Below, piece by piece: positions 20,621-34,400 of a stretch of 64,000 nucleotides of DNA. Positions within the stretch are counted from its first letter, which is position 1; every line of letters begins with the position of its first letter. Both the position numbers and the translations under genes were made by a program. Under the pieces are notes generated by a model, which was not told the origin of the DNA, made no database searches, and saw nothing but the letters and a program-made list of their open reading frames with translations. This stretch comes from Siderastrea siderea (Eukaryota; Cnidaria; Anthozoa; Scleractinia; Rhizangiidae), in assembly GCA_964030785.1 (NCBI GenBank), contig OZ034968.1:55987399-56051398 (forward strand), read 5' to 3'.

Positions 20621-23190
20621 GGCACGCACTACAATCCTATTTGTTTTACTTTTTTCCCGTAGATATGCCTATTAATCACGTGGTTAGACAGGCATTATTC
20701 TCGTACTCTATTCGGCACGCACTACAATCCTATTATTTTTACTTTTTTCCCGTAGATATGCCTATTAATCACGTGGTTAGACAAGCAATATTCTCGTACA
20801 TCTAGTCGGCACGCACTACAATCCTATTTGTTTTACTTTTTTCCCGTAGATATGCCTATTAATCACGTGGTTAGACAGGCATTATTCCCGTACTCTATTC
20901 GGCACGCACTACAATCTTATTTGTTTTACTTTTTTCCCGTAGATATGCCTATTAATCACGTGGTTAGACAGGCGTTATTCTCGTACATCTAGTCGGCACG
21001 CACTACAATCTTATTTGTTTTACTTTTTGCCGTAGATATCCCTATTAATCACGTGGTTAGACAAGCATTATTCTCGCACATGTAGTCGGCACGCACTACA
21101 ATCTTATTTGTTTTTCTTTTTTCCCGTAGATATGCCTATTAATCACGTGGTTAGACAGGCATTATTCTCGTACATCTAGTCGGCACGCACTACAATCCTA
21201 TTTGTTTTACTTTTTTCCCGTAGATATGCCTATTAATCACGTGGTTAGACAAGCATTATTCTCGTACATCTAGTCGGCACGCACTACAATCTTATTTGTT
21301 TTACTTTTTTCCCGTAGATATGCCTATTAATCACGTGGTTACACAGGCATTATTCTTGTACATCTATTCGGCACGAACTACAATCTTATTTGTTTTACTT
21401 TTTTCCCGTAGATATGCCTATTAATCACGTGGTTAGACAGGCATTATTCTCGTACATCTAGTCGGCACGCACTACAATCCTATTTGTTTTACTTTTTTCC
21501 CGTAGATATGCCTATTAATCACGTGGTTAGACAAGCATTATTCTCGTACATCTAGTCGGCACGCACTACAATCTTATTTGTTTTACTTTTTTCCCGTAGA
21601 TATGCCTATTAATCACGTGGTTAGACAGGCATTATTCTCGTACATCTAGTCGGCACGCACTACAATCCTATTTGTTTTACTTTTTTCCCGTAGATATGCC
21701 TATTAATCACGTGGTTAGACAAGCATTATTCCCGTACATCTAGTCGGCACGCACTACAATCCTATTTGTTTTACTTTTTTCCCGTAGATATGCCTATTAA
21801 TCACGTGGTTAGACAGGCATTATTCTCGTACTCTATTCGGCACGCACTACAATCTTATTTGTTTTCCTTTTTGCCGTAGATATGCCTATTAATCACGTGG
21901 TTAGACAGGCATTATTCTTGTACTCTATTCGGCACGCACTACAATCCTATTTGTTTTACTTTTTTCCCGTAGATATGCCTATTAATCACGTGGTTAGACA
22001 GGCATTATTCCCGTACATCTAGTCGGCACGCACTACAATCGTATTCGTTTTTCTTTTTGCCGTAGATATGCCTATTAATCACGTAGTTAGACAGGCATTA
22101 TTCTCGTACATCTAGTTGGCACGCACTACATTCTTATTTGTTTTACTTTTTTCCCGTAGATATGCCTATTAATCACGTGGTTAGAAAAGCATTATTCTCG
22201 TACATCTAGTCGGCACGCACTACAATCCTATTTGTTTTACTTTTTTCCCGTAGATATGCCTATTAATCACGTGGTTAGACAGGCATTATTCTCGTACATC
22301 TAGTCGGCACGCACTACAATCCCTATTTGTTTTACCTTTTTCCCGTAGATATGCCTATTAATCACGTGGTTAGACAGGCATTATTCCCGTACTCTATTCG
22401 GCACGTACTACAATCCTATTTGTTTTACTTTATTGCCGTAGATATGCCTATTAATCACGTGGTTAGACAAGCATTATTCTCGTACATCTAGTCGGCACGC
22501 ACTACAATCCTATTTGTTTTACTTTTTTCCCGTAGATATGCCTATTAATCACGTGGTTAGACAGGCATTATTCTCGTACTCTATTCGGCACGCACTACAA
22601 TCCCTATTTCTTTTACTTTTTTTCCCGTAGATATGCCTATTAATCACGTGTTTAGAATGGCATTATTCTCGTACTCTATTCGGCACGCACTACAATCCCT
22701 ATTTGTTTTACTTTTTTCCCGTAGATATGCCTATTAATCACGTGGTTAGACAGGCATTATTCTCGTACTCTATTCGGCACGCACTACAATCCCTATTTTT
22801 TTTACTTTTTTCCCGTAGATATGCCTATTAATCACGTGGTTAGACAGGCATTATTCTCGTACTCTATTCGGCACGCACTACAATCCCTATTTGTTTTACC
22901 TTTTTCTCGTAGATATGCCTATTAATCACGTGGTTAGACAGGCATTATTCTCGTACTCTATTCGGCACGCACTACAATCCCTATTTGTTTTACCTTTTTT
23001 TCGTAGATATGCCTATTAATCACGTGGTTAGACAGGCATTATTCCCGTACTCTATTCGGCACGCACTACAATCCTATTTGTTTTACTTTTTTCCCGTAGA
23101 TATGCCTATTAATCACGTGGTTAGACATGCATTATTCCCGTACATCTTGTCGGCACGCACTACAATCCTATTTGTTTTACTTTTTTCCCG
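20621..23190 (+). repeat. 2531-bp higher-order repeat, copy A
   Basis: A 27-unit block with distinctive units: TATTATTTTTAC, CGCACATGTAG, CTTGTACATCTATTCGGCAC, CACGTAGTTAGAC with TAGTTGGC, and GTTTAGAATGGC. Each recurs at exactly +2531 bp. The block spans about 20621-23151 and its exact edges depend on where the crossover is placed. Confidence 0.9.
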
Positions 23191-25722
23191 TAGATATGCC
23201 TATTAATCACGTGGTTAGACAGGCATTATTCTCGTACTCTATTCGGCACGCACTACAATCCTATTATTTTTACTTTTTTCCCGTAGATATGCCTATTAAT
23301 CACGTGGTTAGACAAGCAATATTCTCGTACATCTAGTCGGCACGCACTACAATCCTATTTGTTTTACTTTTTTCCCGTAGATATGCCTATTAATCACGTG
23401 GTTAGACAGGCATTATTCCCGTACTCTATTCGGCACGCACTACAATCTTATTTGTTTTACTTTTTTCCCGTAGATATGCCTATTAATCACGTGGTTAGAC
23501 AGGCGTTATTCTCGTACATCTAGTCGGCACGCACTACAATCTTATTTGTTTTACTTTTTGCCGTAGATATCCCTATTAATCACGTGGTTAGACAAGCATT
23601 ATTCTCGCACATGTAGTCGGCACGCACTACAATCTTATTTGTTTTTCTTTTTTCCCGTAGATATGCCTATTAATCACGTGGTTAGACAGGCATTATTCTC
23701 GTACATCTAGTCGGCACGCACTACAATCCTATTTGTTTTACTTTTTTCCCGTAGATATGCCTATTAATCACGTGGTTAGACAAGCATTATTCTCGTACAT
23801 CTAGTCGGCACGCACTACAATCTTATTTGTTTTACTTTTTTCCCGTAGATATGCCTATTAATCACGTGGTTACACAGGCATTATTCTTGTACATCTATTC
23901 GGCACGAACTACAATCTTATTTGTTTTACTTTTTTCCCGTAGATATGCCTATTAATCACGTGGTTAGACAGGCATTATTCTCGTACATCTAGTCGGCACG
24001 CACTACAATCCTATTTGTTTTACTTTTTTCCCGTAGATATGCCTATTAATCACGTGGTTAGACAAGCATTATTCTCGTACATCTAGTCGGCACGCACTAC
24101 AATCTTATTTGTTTTACTTTTTTCCCGTAGATATGCCTATTAATCACGTGGTTAGACAGGCATTATTCTCGTACATCTAGTCGGCACGCACTACAATCCT
24201 ATTTGTTTTACTTTTTTCCCGTAGATATGCCTATTAATCACGTGGTTAGACAAGCATTATTCCCGTACATCTAGTCGGCACGCACTACAATCCTATTTGT
24301 TTTACTTTTTTCCCGTAGATATGCCTATTAATCACGTGGTTAGACAGGCATTATTCTCGTACTCTATTCGGCACGCACTACAATCTTATTTGTTTTCCTT
24401 TTTGCCGTAGATATGCCTATTAATCACGTGGTTAGACAGGCATTATTCTTGTACTCTATTCGGCACGCACTACAATCCTATTTGTTTTACTTTTTTCCCG
24501 TAGATATGCCTATTAATCACGTGGTTAGACAGGCATTATTCCCGTACATCTAGTCGGCACGCACTACAATCGTATTCGTTTTTCTTTTTGCCGTAGATAT
24601 GCCTATTAATCACGTAGTTAGACAGGCATTATTCTCGTACATCTAGTTGGCACGCACTACATTCTTATTTGTTTTACTTTTTTCCCGTAGATATGCCTAT
24701 TAATCACGTGGTTAGAAAAGCATTATTCTCGTACATCTAGTCGGCACGCACTACAATCCTATTTGTTTTACTTTTTTCCCGTAGATATGCCTATTAATCA
24801 CGTGGTTAGACAGGCATTATTCTCGTACATCTAGTCGGCACGCACTACAATCCCTATTTGTTTTACCTTTTTCCCGTAGATATGCCTATTAATCACGTGG
24901 TTAGACAGGCATTATTCCCGTACTCTATTCGGCACGTACTACAATCCTATTTGTTTTACTTTATTGCCGTAGATATGCCTATTAATCACGTGGTTAGACA
25001 AGCATTATTCTCGTACATCTAGTCGGCACGCACTACAATCCTATTTGTTTTACTTTTTTCCCGTAGATATGCCTATTAATCACGTGGTTAGACAGGCATT
25101 ATTCTCGTACTCTATTCGGCACGCACTACAATCCCTATTTCTTTTACTTTTTTTCCCGTAGATATGCCTATTAATCACGTGTTTAGAATGGCATTATTCT
25201 CGTACTCTATTCGGCACGCACTACAATCCCTATTTGTTTTACTTTTTTCCCGTAGATATGCCTATTAATCACGTGGTTAGACAGGCATTATTCTCGTACT
25301 CTATTCGGCACGCACTACAATCCCTATTTTTTTTACTTTTTTCCCGTAGATATGCCTATTAATCACGTGGTTAGACAGGCATTATTCTCGTACTCTATTC
25401 GGCACGCACTACAATCCCTATTTGTTTTACCTTTTTCTCGTAGATATGCCTATTAATCACGTGGTTAGACAGGCATTATTCTCGTACTCTATTCGGCACG
25501 CACTACAATCCCTATTTGTTTTACCTTTTTTTCGTAGATATGCCTATTAATCACGTGGTTAGACAGGCATTATTCCCGTACTCTATTCGGCACGCACTAC
25601 AATCCTATTTGTTTTACTTTTTTCCCGTAGATATGCCTATTAATCACGTGGTTAGACATGCATTATTCCCGTACATCTTGTCGGCACGCACTACAATCCT
25701 ATTTGTTTTACTTTTTTCCCGT
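23191..25722 (+). repeat. 2531-bp higher-order repeat, copy B
   Basis: Tandem copy of the preceding block with all landmark variants at +2531 bp, including two ends marked by GTTAGACATGCATTATTCCC followed by ACATCTTGTCGG (about 23127 and 25658). Identity looks very high by eye, so the duplication is recent. Confidence 0.9.
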
Positions 25723-28700
25723 AGATATGCCTATTAATCACGTGGTTAGACAAGCATTATTCTCGTACTCTATTCGGCACGCACTACAATCCTATTTGTT
25801 TTACTTTTTTCCCGTAGATATGCCTATTAATCACGTGGTTAGACAGGCATTATTCCCGTACATCTAGTCGGCACGCACTAGAATCCTATTTGTTTTACTT
25901 TTTTCCCGTAGATATGCCTATTAATCACGTGGTTAGACAAGCATTATTCTCGTACTCCATTCGGCACGCACTACAATCCTATTTGTTTTACTTTTTTCCC
26001 GTAGATATGCCTATTAATCACGTGGTTAGACAGGCGTTATTCCCGTACATCTAGTCGGCACGCACTACAATCCTATTTGTTTTACTTTTTTCCCGTAGAT
26101 ATGCCTATTAATCACGTGGTTAGACAGGCATTATTCTCGTACTCTATTCGGCACGCACTACAATCCTATTATTTTTACTTTTTTCCCGTAGATATGCCTA
26201 TTAATCACGTGGTTAGACAAGCAATATTCTCGTACATCTAGTCGGCACGGACTACAATCCTATTTGTTTTACTTTTTTCCCGTAGATATGCCTATTAATC
26301 ACGTGGTTAGACAAGCATTATTCTCGTACGCTATTCGGCACGCACTACAATCCTATTTGTTTTACTTTTTTCCCGTAGATATGCCTATTAATCACGTGGT
26401 TAGACAGGCATTATTCCCGTACATCTAGTCGGCACGCACTAGAATCCTATTTGTTTTACTTTTTTCCCGTAGATATGCCTATTAATCACGTGGTTAGACA
26501 AGCATTATTCTCGTACTCTATTCGGCACGCACTACAATCCTATTTGTTTTACTTTTTTCCCGTAGATATGCCTATTAATCACGTGGTTAGACAGGCATTA
26601 TTCCCGTACATCTAGTCGGCACGCACTACAATCCTATTTGTTTTACTTTTTTCCCGTAGATATGCCTATTAATCACGTGGTTAGACAGGCATTATTCCCG
26701 TACATCTAGTCGGCACGCACTACAATCCTATTTGTTTTACTTTTTTCCCGTAGATATGCCTATTAATCACGTGGTTAGACAGGCGTTATTCTCGTACATC
26801 TAGTCGGCACGCACTACAATCTTATTTGTTTTACTTTTTGCCGTAGATATCCCTATTAATCACGTGGTTAGACAAGCATTATTCTCGCACATGTAGTCGG
26901 CACGCACTACAATCTTATTTGTTTTTCTTTTTTCCCGTAGATATGCCTATTAATCACGTGGTTAGACAAGCATTATTCTCGTACATCTAGTCGGCACGCA
27001 CTACAATCTTATTTGTTTTACTTTTTTCCCGTAGATATGCCTATTAATCACGTGGTTACACAGGCATTATTCTCGTACATCTATTCGGCACGAACTACAA
27101 TCTTATTTGTTTTACTTTTTTCCCGTAGATATGCCTATTAATCACGTGGTTAGACAGGCATTATTCTTGTACTCTATTCGGCACGCACTACAATCCTATT
27201 TGTTTTACTTTTTTCCCGTAGATATGCCTATTAATCACGTGGTTAGACAGGCATTATTCCCGTACATCTAGTCGGCACGCACTACAATCGTATTCGTTTT
27301 ACTTTTTGCCGTAGATATGCCTATTAATCACGTGGTTAGACAGGCATTATTCTCGTACATCTAGTCGGCACGCACTACATTCTTATTTGTTTTACTTTTT
27401 TCCCGTAGATATGCCTATTAATCACGTGGTTAGAAAAGCAGTATTCTCGTACATCTAGTCGGCACGCACTACAATCCTATTTGTTTTACTTTTTTCCCGT
27501 AGATATACCTATTAATCACGTGGTTAGAGAAGCATTATTCCCGTACTCTATTCGGCACGCACTACAATCCTATTTGTTTTACTTTTTTCCCGTAAATATG
27601 CCTATTAATCACGTGGTTAGGCAGGCATTATTCTCGTACATCTAGTCGGCACGCACTACAATCCCTATTTGTTTTACCTTTTTCCCGTAGATATGCCTAT
27701 TAATCACGTGGTTAGACAGGCATTATTCCCGTACTCTATTCGGCACGTACTACAATCCTATTTGTTTTACTTTATTGCCGTAGATATGCCTATTAATCAC
27801 GTGGTTAGACAAGCATTATTCTCGTACATCTAGTCGGCACGCACTACAATCCTATTTGTTTTACTTTTTTCCCGTAGATATGCCTATTAATCACGTGGTT
27901 ATACAGGCATTATTCTCGTACTCTATTCGGCACGCACTACAATCCCTATTTCTTTTACTTTTTTTCCCGTAGATATGCCTATTAATCACGTGTTTAGACA
28001 GGCATTATTCTCGTACTCTATTCGGCACGCACTACAATCCCTATTTGTTTTACTTTTTTCCCGTAGATATGCCTATTAATCACGTGGTTAGACAGGCATT
28101 ATTCTCGTACTCTATTCGGCACGCACTACAATCCCTATTTTTTTTACTTTTTTCCCGTAGATATGCCTATTAATCACGTGGTTAGACAGGCATTATTCTC
28201 GTACTCTATTCGGCACGCACTACAATCCCTATTTGTTTTACCTTTTTCTCGTAGATATGCCTATTAATCACGTGGTTAGACAGGCATTATTCTCGTACTC
28301 TATTCGGCACGCACTACAATCCCTATTTGTTTTACCTTTTTTTCGTAGATATGCCTATTAATCACGTGGTTAGACAGGCATTATTCCCGTACTCTATTCG
28401 GCACGCACTACAATCCTATTTGTTTTACTTTTTTCCCGTAGATATGCCTATTAATCACATGGTTAGACAGGCATTATTCCCGTACATCTAGTCGGCACGC
28501 ACTACAATCCTATTTGTTTTACTTTTTTCCCGTAGATATGCCTATTAATCACGTGGTTAGACAAGCATTATTCTCGTACTCTATTCGGCACGCACTACAA
28601 TCCTATTTGTTTTACTTTTTTCGCGTAGATATGCCTATTAATCACGTGGTTAGACAGGCATTATTCCCGTACATCTAGTCGGCACGCACTACAATCCTAT

Positions 28701-29100
28701 TTGTTTTACTTTTTTCCCGTAGATATGCCTATTAATCACGTGGTTAGACAAGCATTATTCTCGTACTCTATTCGGCACGCACTACAATCCTATTTGTTTT
28801 ACTTTTTTCCCGTAGATATGCCTATTAATCACGTGGTTAGACAGGCATTATTCCCGTACATCTAGTCGGCACGCACTACAATCTTATTTGTTTTACTTTT
28901 TTCCCGTAGACATGCCTATTAATCACGTGGTTAGACAGGCATTATTCTCGTACATCTAGTCGGCACGCACTACAATCCTATTTGTTTTACTTTTTTCCCG
29001 TAGATATGCCTATTAATCACGTGGTTAGACAGGCATTATTCTCGTACTCTATTCGGAACGCACTACAATCCTATTATTTTTACTTTTTTCCCGTAGATAT
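25723..29100 (+). repeat. Satellite array, partly rearranged relative of the 2.5-kb block
   Basis: Contains many of the same landmarks as the 2531-bp block in the same order (CGCACATGTAG at 26885, CTTGTACTC, GATATACCTATT at about 27504, GTTTAGAC near 27990), but with units gained and lost. The extra GCACTAGAATCC units at about 25880 and 26440 relate it to 19-20 kb. No gene is present. Confidence 0.88.
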
Positions 29101-31484
29101 GCCTATTAATCACGTGGTTAGACAAGCAACATTCTCGTACATCTAGTCGGCACGCACTACAATCCTATTTGTTTTACTTTTTTCCCGTAGATATGCCTAT
29201 TAATCACGTGGTTAGACAGGCATTATTCTCGTACTCTATTCGGCACGCACTACAACCCTATTTGTTTTACTTTTTTCCCGTAGATATGCTTATTAATCAC
29301 GTGGGTAGACATGCATTATTCTCGTACTCTATTCGGCACGCACTACAATCTTATTTGTTTTCCTTTTTGCCGTAGATATGCCTATTAATCACGTGGTTAG
29401 ACAGGCATTATTCTCGCACTCTATTCGGCACGCACTACAATCTTATTTGTTTTCCTTTTTGCCGTAGATATGCCTATTAATCACGTGGTTAGACAGGCAT
29501 TATTCCCGTACTCTATTCGGCACGCACTACAATCCTATTTGTTTTCCTTTTTTCCCGTAGATATGCCTATTAATCACGTGGTTAGACAAGCATTATTCTC
29601 GTACATCTAGTTGGCACGCCCTACAATGCTATTTGTTTTACTTTTTTCCCGTCGATATGTATATTAATTACGTGGTTAGACAGGCAATATTCTCGTACAT
29701 CTAGTCGGCACGCCCTACAATCCTATTTGTTTTACTTTTTTCCCGTCGATATGTATATTAATTACGTGGTTAGACAGGCATTATTCTCGTACATCTAGTC
29801 GGCACCCACTACAATCTTATTTGTTTTACTTTTTTCCCGTAGATATGCCTATTAATCACGTGGTTAGACAAGCATTATTCCCGTACATCTAGTCGGCACG
29901 CACTACAATCTTATTTGTTTTACTTTTTTCCCGTAGATATGCCTATTAATCACGTGGTTAGACAGGCATTATTCTCGTACATCTAGTCGGCACGCACTAC
30001 AATCTTATTTGTTTTACTTTTTGCCGTAGATATCCCTATTAATCACGTGGTTAGACAAGCATTATTCTCGTACATCTTGTCGGCACGCACTACAATCTTA
30101 TTTGTTTTACTTTTTTTCCCGTAGATATGCCTATTAATCACGTGGTTAGACAGGCATTATTCTCGTACATCTAGTCGGCACGCACTACAATCCTATTTGT
30201 TTTACTTTTTTCCCGTAGATATGCCTATTAATCACGTGGTTAGACAGGCATTATTCTCGTACATCTATTCGGCACGCACTACAATCCTATTTGTTTTACT
30301 TTTTGCCGTAGATATGCCTATTAATTACGTGGTTAGACAGGCATTATTCCCGTACTCTATTCGGCACACACTACAATCCTATTTGGTTTACTTTTTTCCC
30401 GTAGATATGCCTAGTAATCACGTGGTTAGACAGGCATTATTCTCGTACATCTAGTCGGCACGCACTACAATCTTATTTGTTTTACTTTTATCCCGTAGAT
30501 ATGCCTATTAATCACGTGTTTAGACAGGCATTATTCTCGTACTCTATTCGGCATGCACAACAATCCTTTTCGTTTTACTTTTTTCCCGTAGATATGCCTA
30601 TTAATCACGTGGTTAGACAGGCATTATTCCGGTACATCTAGTCGGCACGCACTACAATCCTATTTGTTTTACTTTTTTCCCGTAGATATGCCTATTAATC
30701 ACGTGGTTAGACAGGCATTATTCCCGTACATCTAGTCGGTACGCACTACAATCTTATTTGTTTTACTTTTTGCCGTAGATATGCCTATTAATCACGTGGT
30801 TAGACAGGCATTATTCCCGTACTCTATTCGGCACGCACTACAATCCTATTTGTTTTACTTTTTTCCCGTAGATATGCCTATTAATCACGTGGTTAGACAA
30901 GCATTATTCTCGTACAGCTAGTCGGCACGCACTACAATCCTATTTGTTTTACTTTTTTCCCGTAGATATGCCTATTAATCACGTGGTTAGACAAGCATTA
31001 TTCTCGTACATCTAGTCGGCACGCACTACAATCCTATTTGTTTTACTTTTTCCCGTAGATATGCCTATTGATCACGTGGTTAGACAGGCATTATTCCCGT
31101 ACTCTATTCGGCACGCACTACAATCCTATTTGTTTTACTTTTTTCCCGTAGATATGCCTATTAATCACGTGGTTAGACAGGCATTATTCCCGTACTCTAT
31201 TCGGCACGCACTACAATCCTATTTGTTTTACTTTTTACCGTAGATATGCCTATTAATCACGTGGTTAGACAAGCATTATTCTCGTACATCTAGTCGGCAC
31301 GCACTACAATCCTATTTGTTTTACTTTTTTCCCGTAGATATGCCTATTAATCACGTGGTTAGACAAGCATTATTCTCGTACATCTAGTCGGCACGCACTA
31401 CAATCTTATTTGTTTTACTTTTTTCCCGTAGATATGCCTATTAATCACGTGGTTAGACAGGCATTATTCTCGTACATCTATTCG
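29101..31484 (+). repeat. Satellite array with CGATATGTATATT subfamily
   Basis: Units at about 29651 and 29745 read CCGTCGATATGTATATTAATTACG, a variant not seen before this point. Similar unit pairs recur at about 34609 and 42092, marking three related blocks. A unit with TATTGATCACG at about 31068 recurs at 36591 (offset 5523). The array is otherwise standard. Confidence 0.88.
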
Positions 31485-34400
31485 GCACGCACTACAATCT
31501 TATTTGTTTTACTTTTTTCCCGTAGATATGCCTATTAATCACGTGGTTAGACAGGCATTATTCTCGTACATCTAGTCGGCACGCACTACAATCCTATTTG
31601 TTTTACTTTTTTCCCGTAGATATGCCTATTAATCACGTGGTTAGACAAGCATTATTCCCGTACATCTAGTCGGCACCCACTACAATCCTATTTGTTTTAC
31701 CTTTTTCCCGTAGATATGCCTATTAATCACGTGGTTAGACAGGCATTATTCTCGTACTCTATTCGGCACGCACTACAATCTTATTTGTTTTCTTTTTTCC
31801 CGTAGATATGCCTATTAATCACGTGGTTAGACAGGCATTATTCTTGTACTCTATTCGGCACGCACTACAATCCTATTTGTTTTACTTTTTTCCCGTAGAT
31901 ATGCCTATTAATCACGTGTTTAGACAGGCATTATTCTCGTACATCTAGTCGCCACGCACTACAATCTTATTTGTTTTACTTTTTACCGTAGATATGCCTA
32001 TTAATCACGTGGTTAGACAAGCATTATTCTCGTACATCTAGTCGGCACGCACTACAATCCTATTTGTTTTACTTTTTTCCCGTAGATATGCCTATTAATC
32101 ACGTGGTTAGACAGGCATTATTCCCGTATATCTAGTCGGCACGCACTAGAATCGTATTCGTTTTACTTTTTGCCGTAGATATGCCTATTAATCACGTGGT
32201 TAGACAGGCATTATTCTCGTACATCTAGTCGGCACGCACTACATTCTTATTTGTTTTACTTTTTTCCCGTAGATATGCCTATTAATCACGTGGTTAGACA
32301 AGCATTATTCTCGTACATCTAGTCGGCACGCACTACAATCCTATTTGTTTTACTCTTTTCCCGTAGATATACCTATTAATCACGTGGTTAGAGAAGCATT
32401 ATTCCCGTACTCTATTCGGCACGCACTACAATCCTATTTGTTTTACTTTTTTCCCGTAGATATGCCTATTAATCACGTGGTTAGACAGGCATTATTCCCG
32501 TACTCTATTCGGCACGCACTACAATCCCTATTTCTTTTACCTTTTTCCCGTAGATATGGCTATTAATCACGTGGTTAGACAGACATTATTCCCGTACTCT
32601 ATTCGGCACGTACTACAATCCTATTTGTTTTACTTTTCTCCCGTAGATATGCCTATTAATCACGTGGTTAGACAAGCATTATTCTCGTACATCTAGTCGG
32701 CACGCACTACAATCCTATTTGTTTTACTTTTTTCCCGTAGATATGCCTATTAATCACGTGATTAGACAGGCATTATTCTCGTACTCTATTCGGCACGCAC
32801 TGCAATCCCTATTTCTTTTACTTTTTTTCCCGTAGATATGCCTATTAATCACATGTTTAGACAGGCATTATTCTCGTACTCTATTCGGCACGCACTACAA
32901 TCCCTATTTGTTTTACTTTTTTCCCGTAGATATGCCTATTAATCACGTGGTTAGACAGGCATTATTCTCGTACTCTATTCGGCACGCACTACAATCCCTA
33001 TTTGTTTTACTTTTTTCCTGTAGATATGCCTATTAATCACGTGGTTAGACAGGCATTATTCTCGTACTCTATTCGGCACGCACTACAATCCCTATTTGTT
33101 TTACCTTTTTCCCGTAGATATGCCTATTAATCACGTGGTTAGACAGGCATTATTCTCGTACTCTATTCGGCACGCACTACAATCCCTATTTGTTTTACCT
33201 TTTTCCCGTAGATATGCCTATTAATCACGTGGTTAGACAGGCATTATTCCCGTACTCTATTCGGCACGCACTACAATCCTATTTGTTTTACTTTTTTCCC
33301 GTAGATATGCCTATTAATCACGTGGTTAGAGAGGCATTATTCCCGTACATCTAGTCGGCACGCACTACAATCCTATTTGTTTTACTTTTTTCCCGTAGAT
33401 ATGCCTATTAATCACGTGGTTAGACAAGCATTATTCTCGTACTCTATTCGGCACGCACTACAATCCTATTTGTTTTACTTTTTTCCCGTAGATATGCCTA
33501 TTAATCACGTGGTTAGACAGGCATTATTCTCGTACATCTAGTCGGCACGCACTACAATCCTATTTGTTTTACTTTTTTCCCGTAGATATGCCTATTAATC
33601 ACGTGTTTAGACAGGCATTATTCTCGTACATCTAGTCGGCACGCACTACAATCTTATTTGTTTTACTTTTTGCCGTAGATATGCCTATTAATCACGTGGT
33701 TAGACAAGCATTATTCTCGTACATCTAGTCGGCACGCACTACAATCCTATTTGTTTTACTTTTTTCCCGTAGATATGCCTATTAATCACGTGTTTAGACA
33801 GGCATTATTCTCGTACATCTAGTCGGCACGCACTACAATCTTATTTGTTTTACTTTTTGCCGTAGATATGCCTATTAATCACGTGGTTAGACAAGCATTA
33901 TTCTCGTACATCTAGTCGGCACGCACTACAATCCTATTTGTTTTACTTTTTTCCCGTAGATATGCCTATTAATCACGTGGTTAGACAAGCATTATTCCCG
34001 TACATCTAGTCGGCACGCACTACAATCGTATTTGTTTTACTCTTTTCCCGTAGATATGCCTATTAATCACGTGGTTAGACAGGCATTATTCTCGTACTCT
34101 ATTCGGCACGCACTAGAATCCTATTATTTTTACTTTTTTCCCGGAGATATGCCTATTAATCACGTGGTTAGACAAGCAATATTCTCGTACATCTAGTCGG
34201 CACGCACTACAATCGTATTTGTTTTACTTTTTTCCCGTAGATATGCCTATTAATCACGTGGTTAGACAGGCATTATTCTCGTACTCTATTCGGCACGCAC
34301 TACAACCCTATTTGTTTTACTTTTTTCCCGTAGATATGCCTATTAATCACGTGGTTGGACATGCATTATTCTTGTACTCTATTCGGCACGCACTACAATC

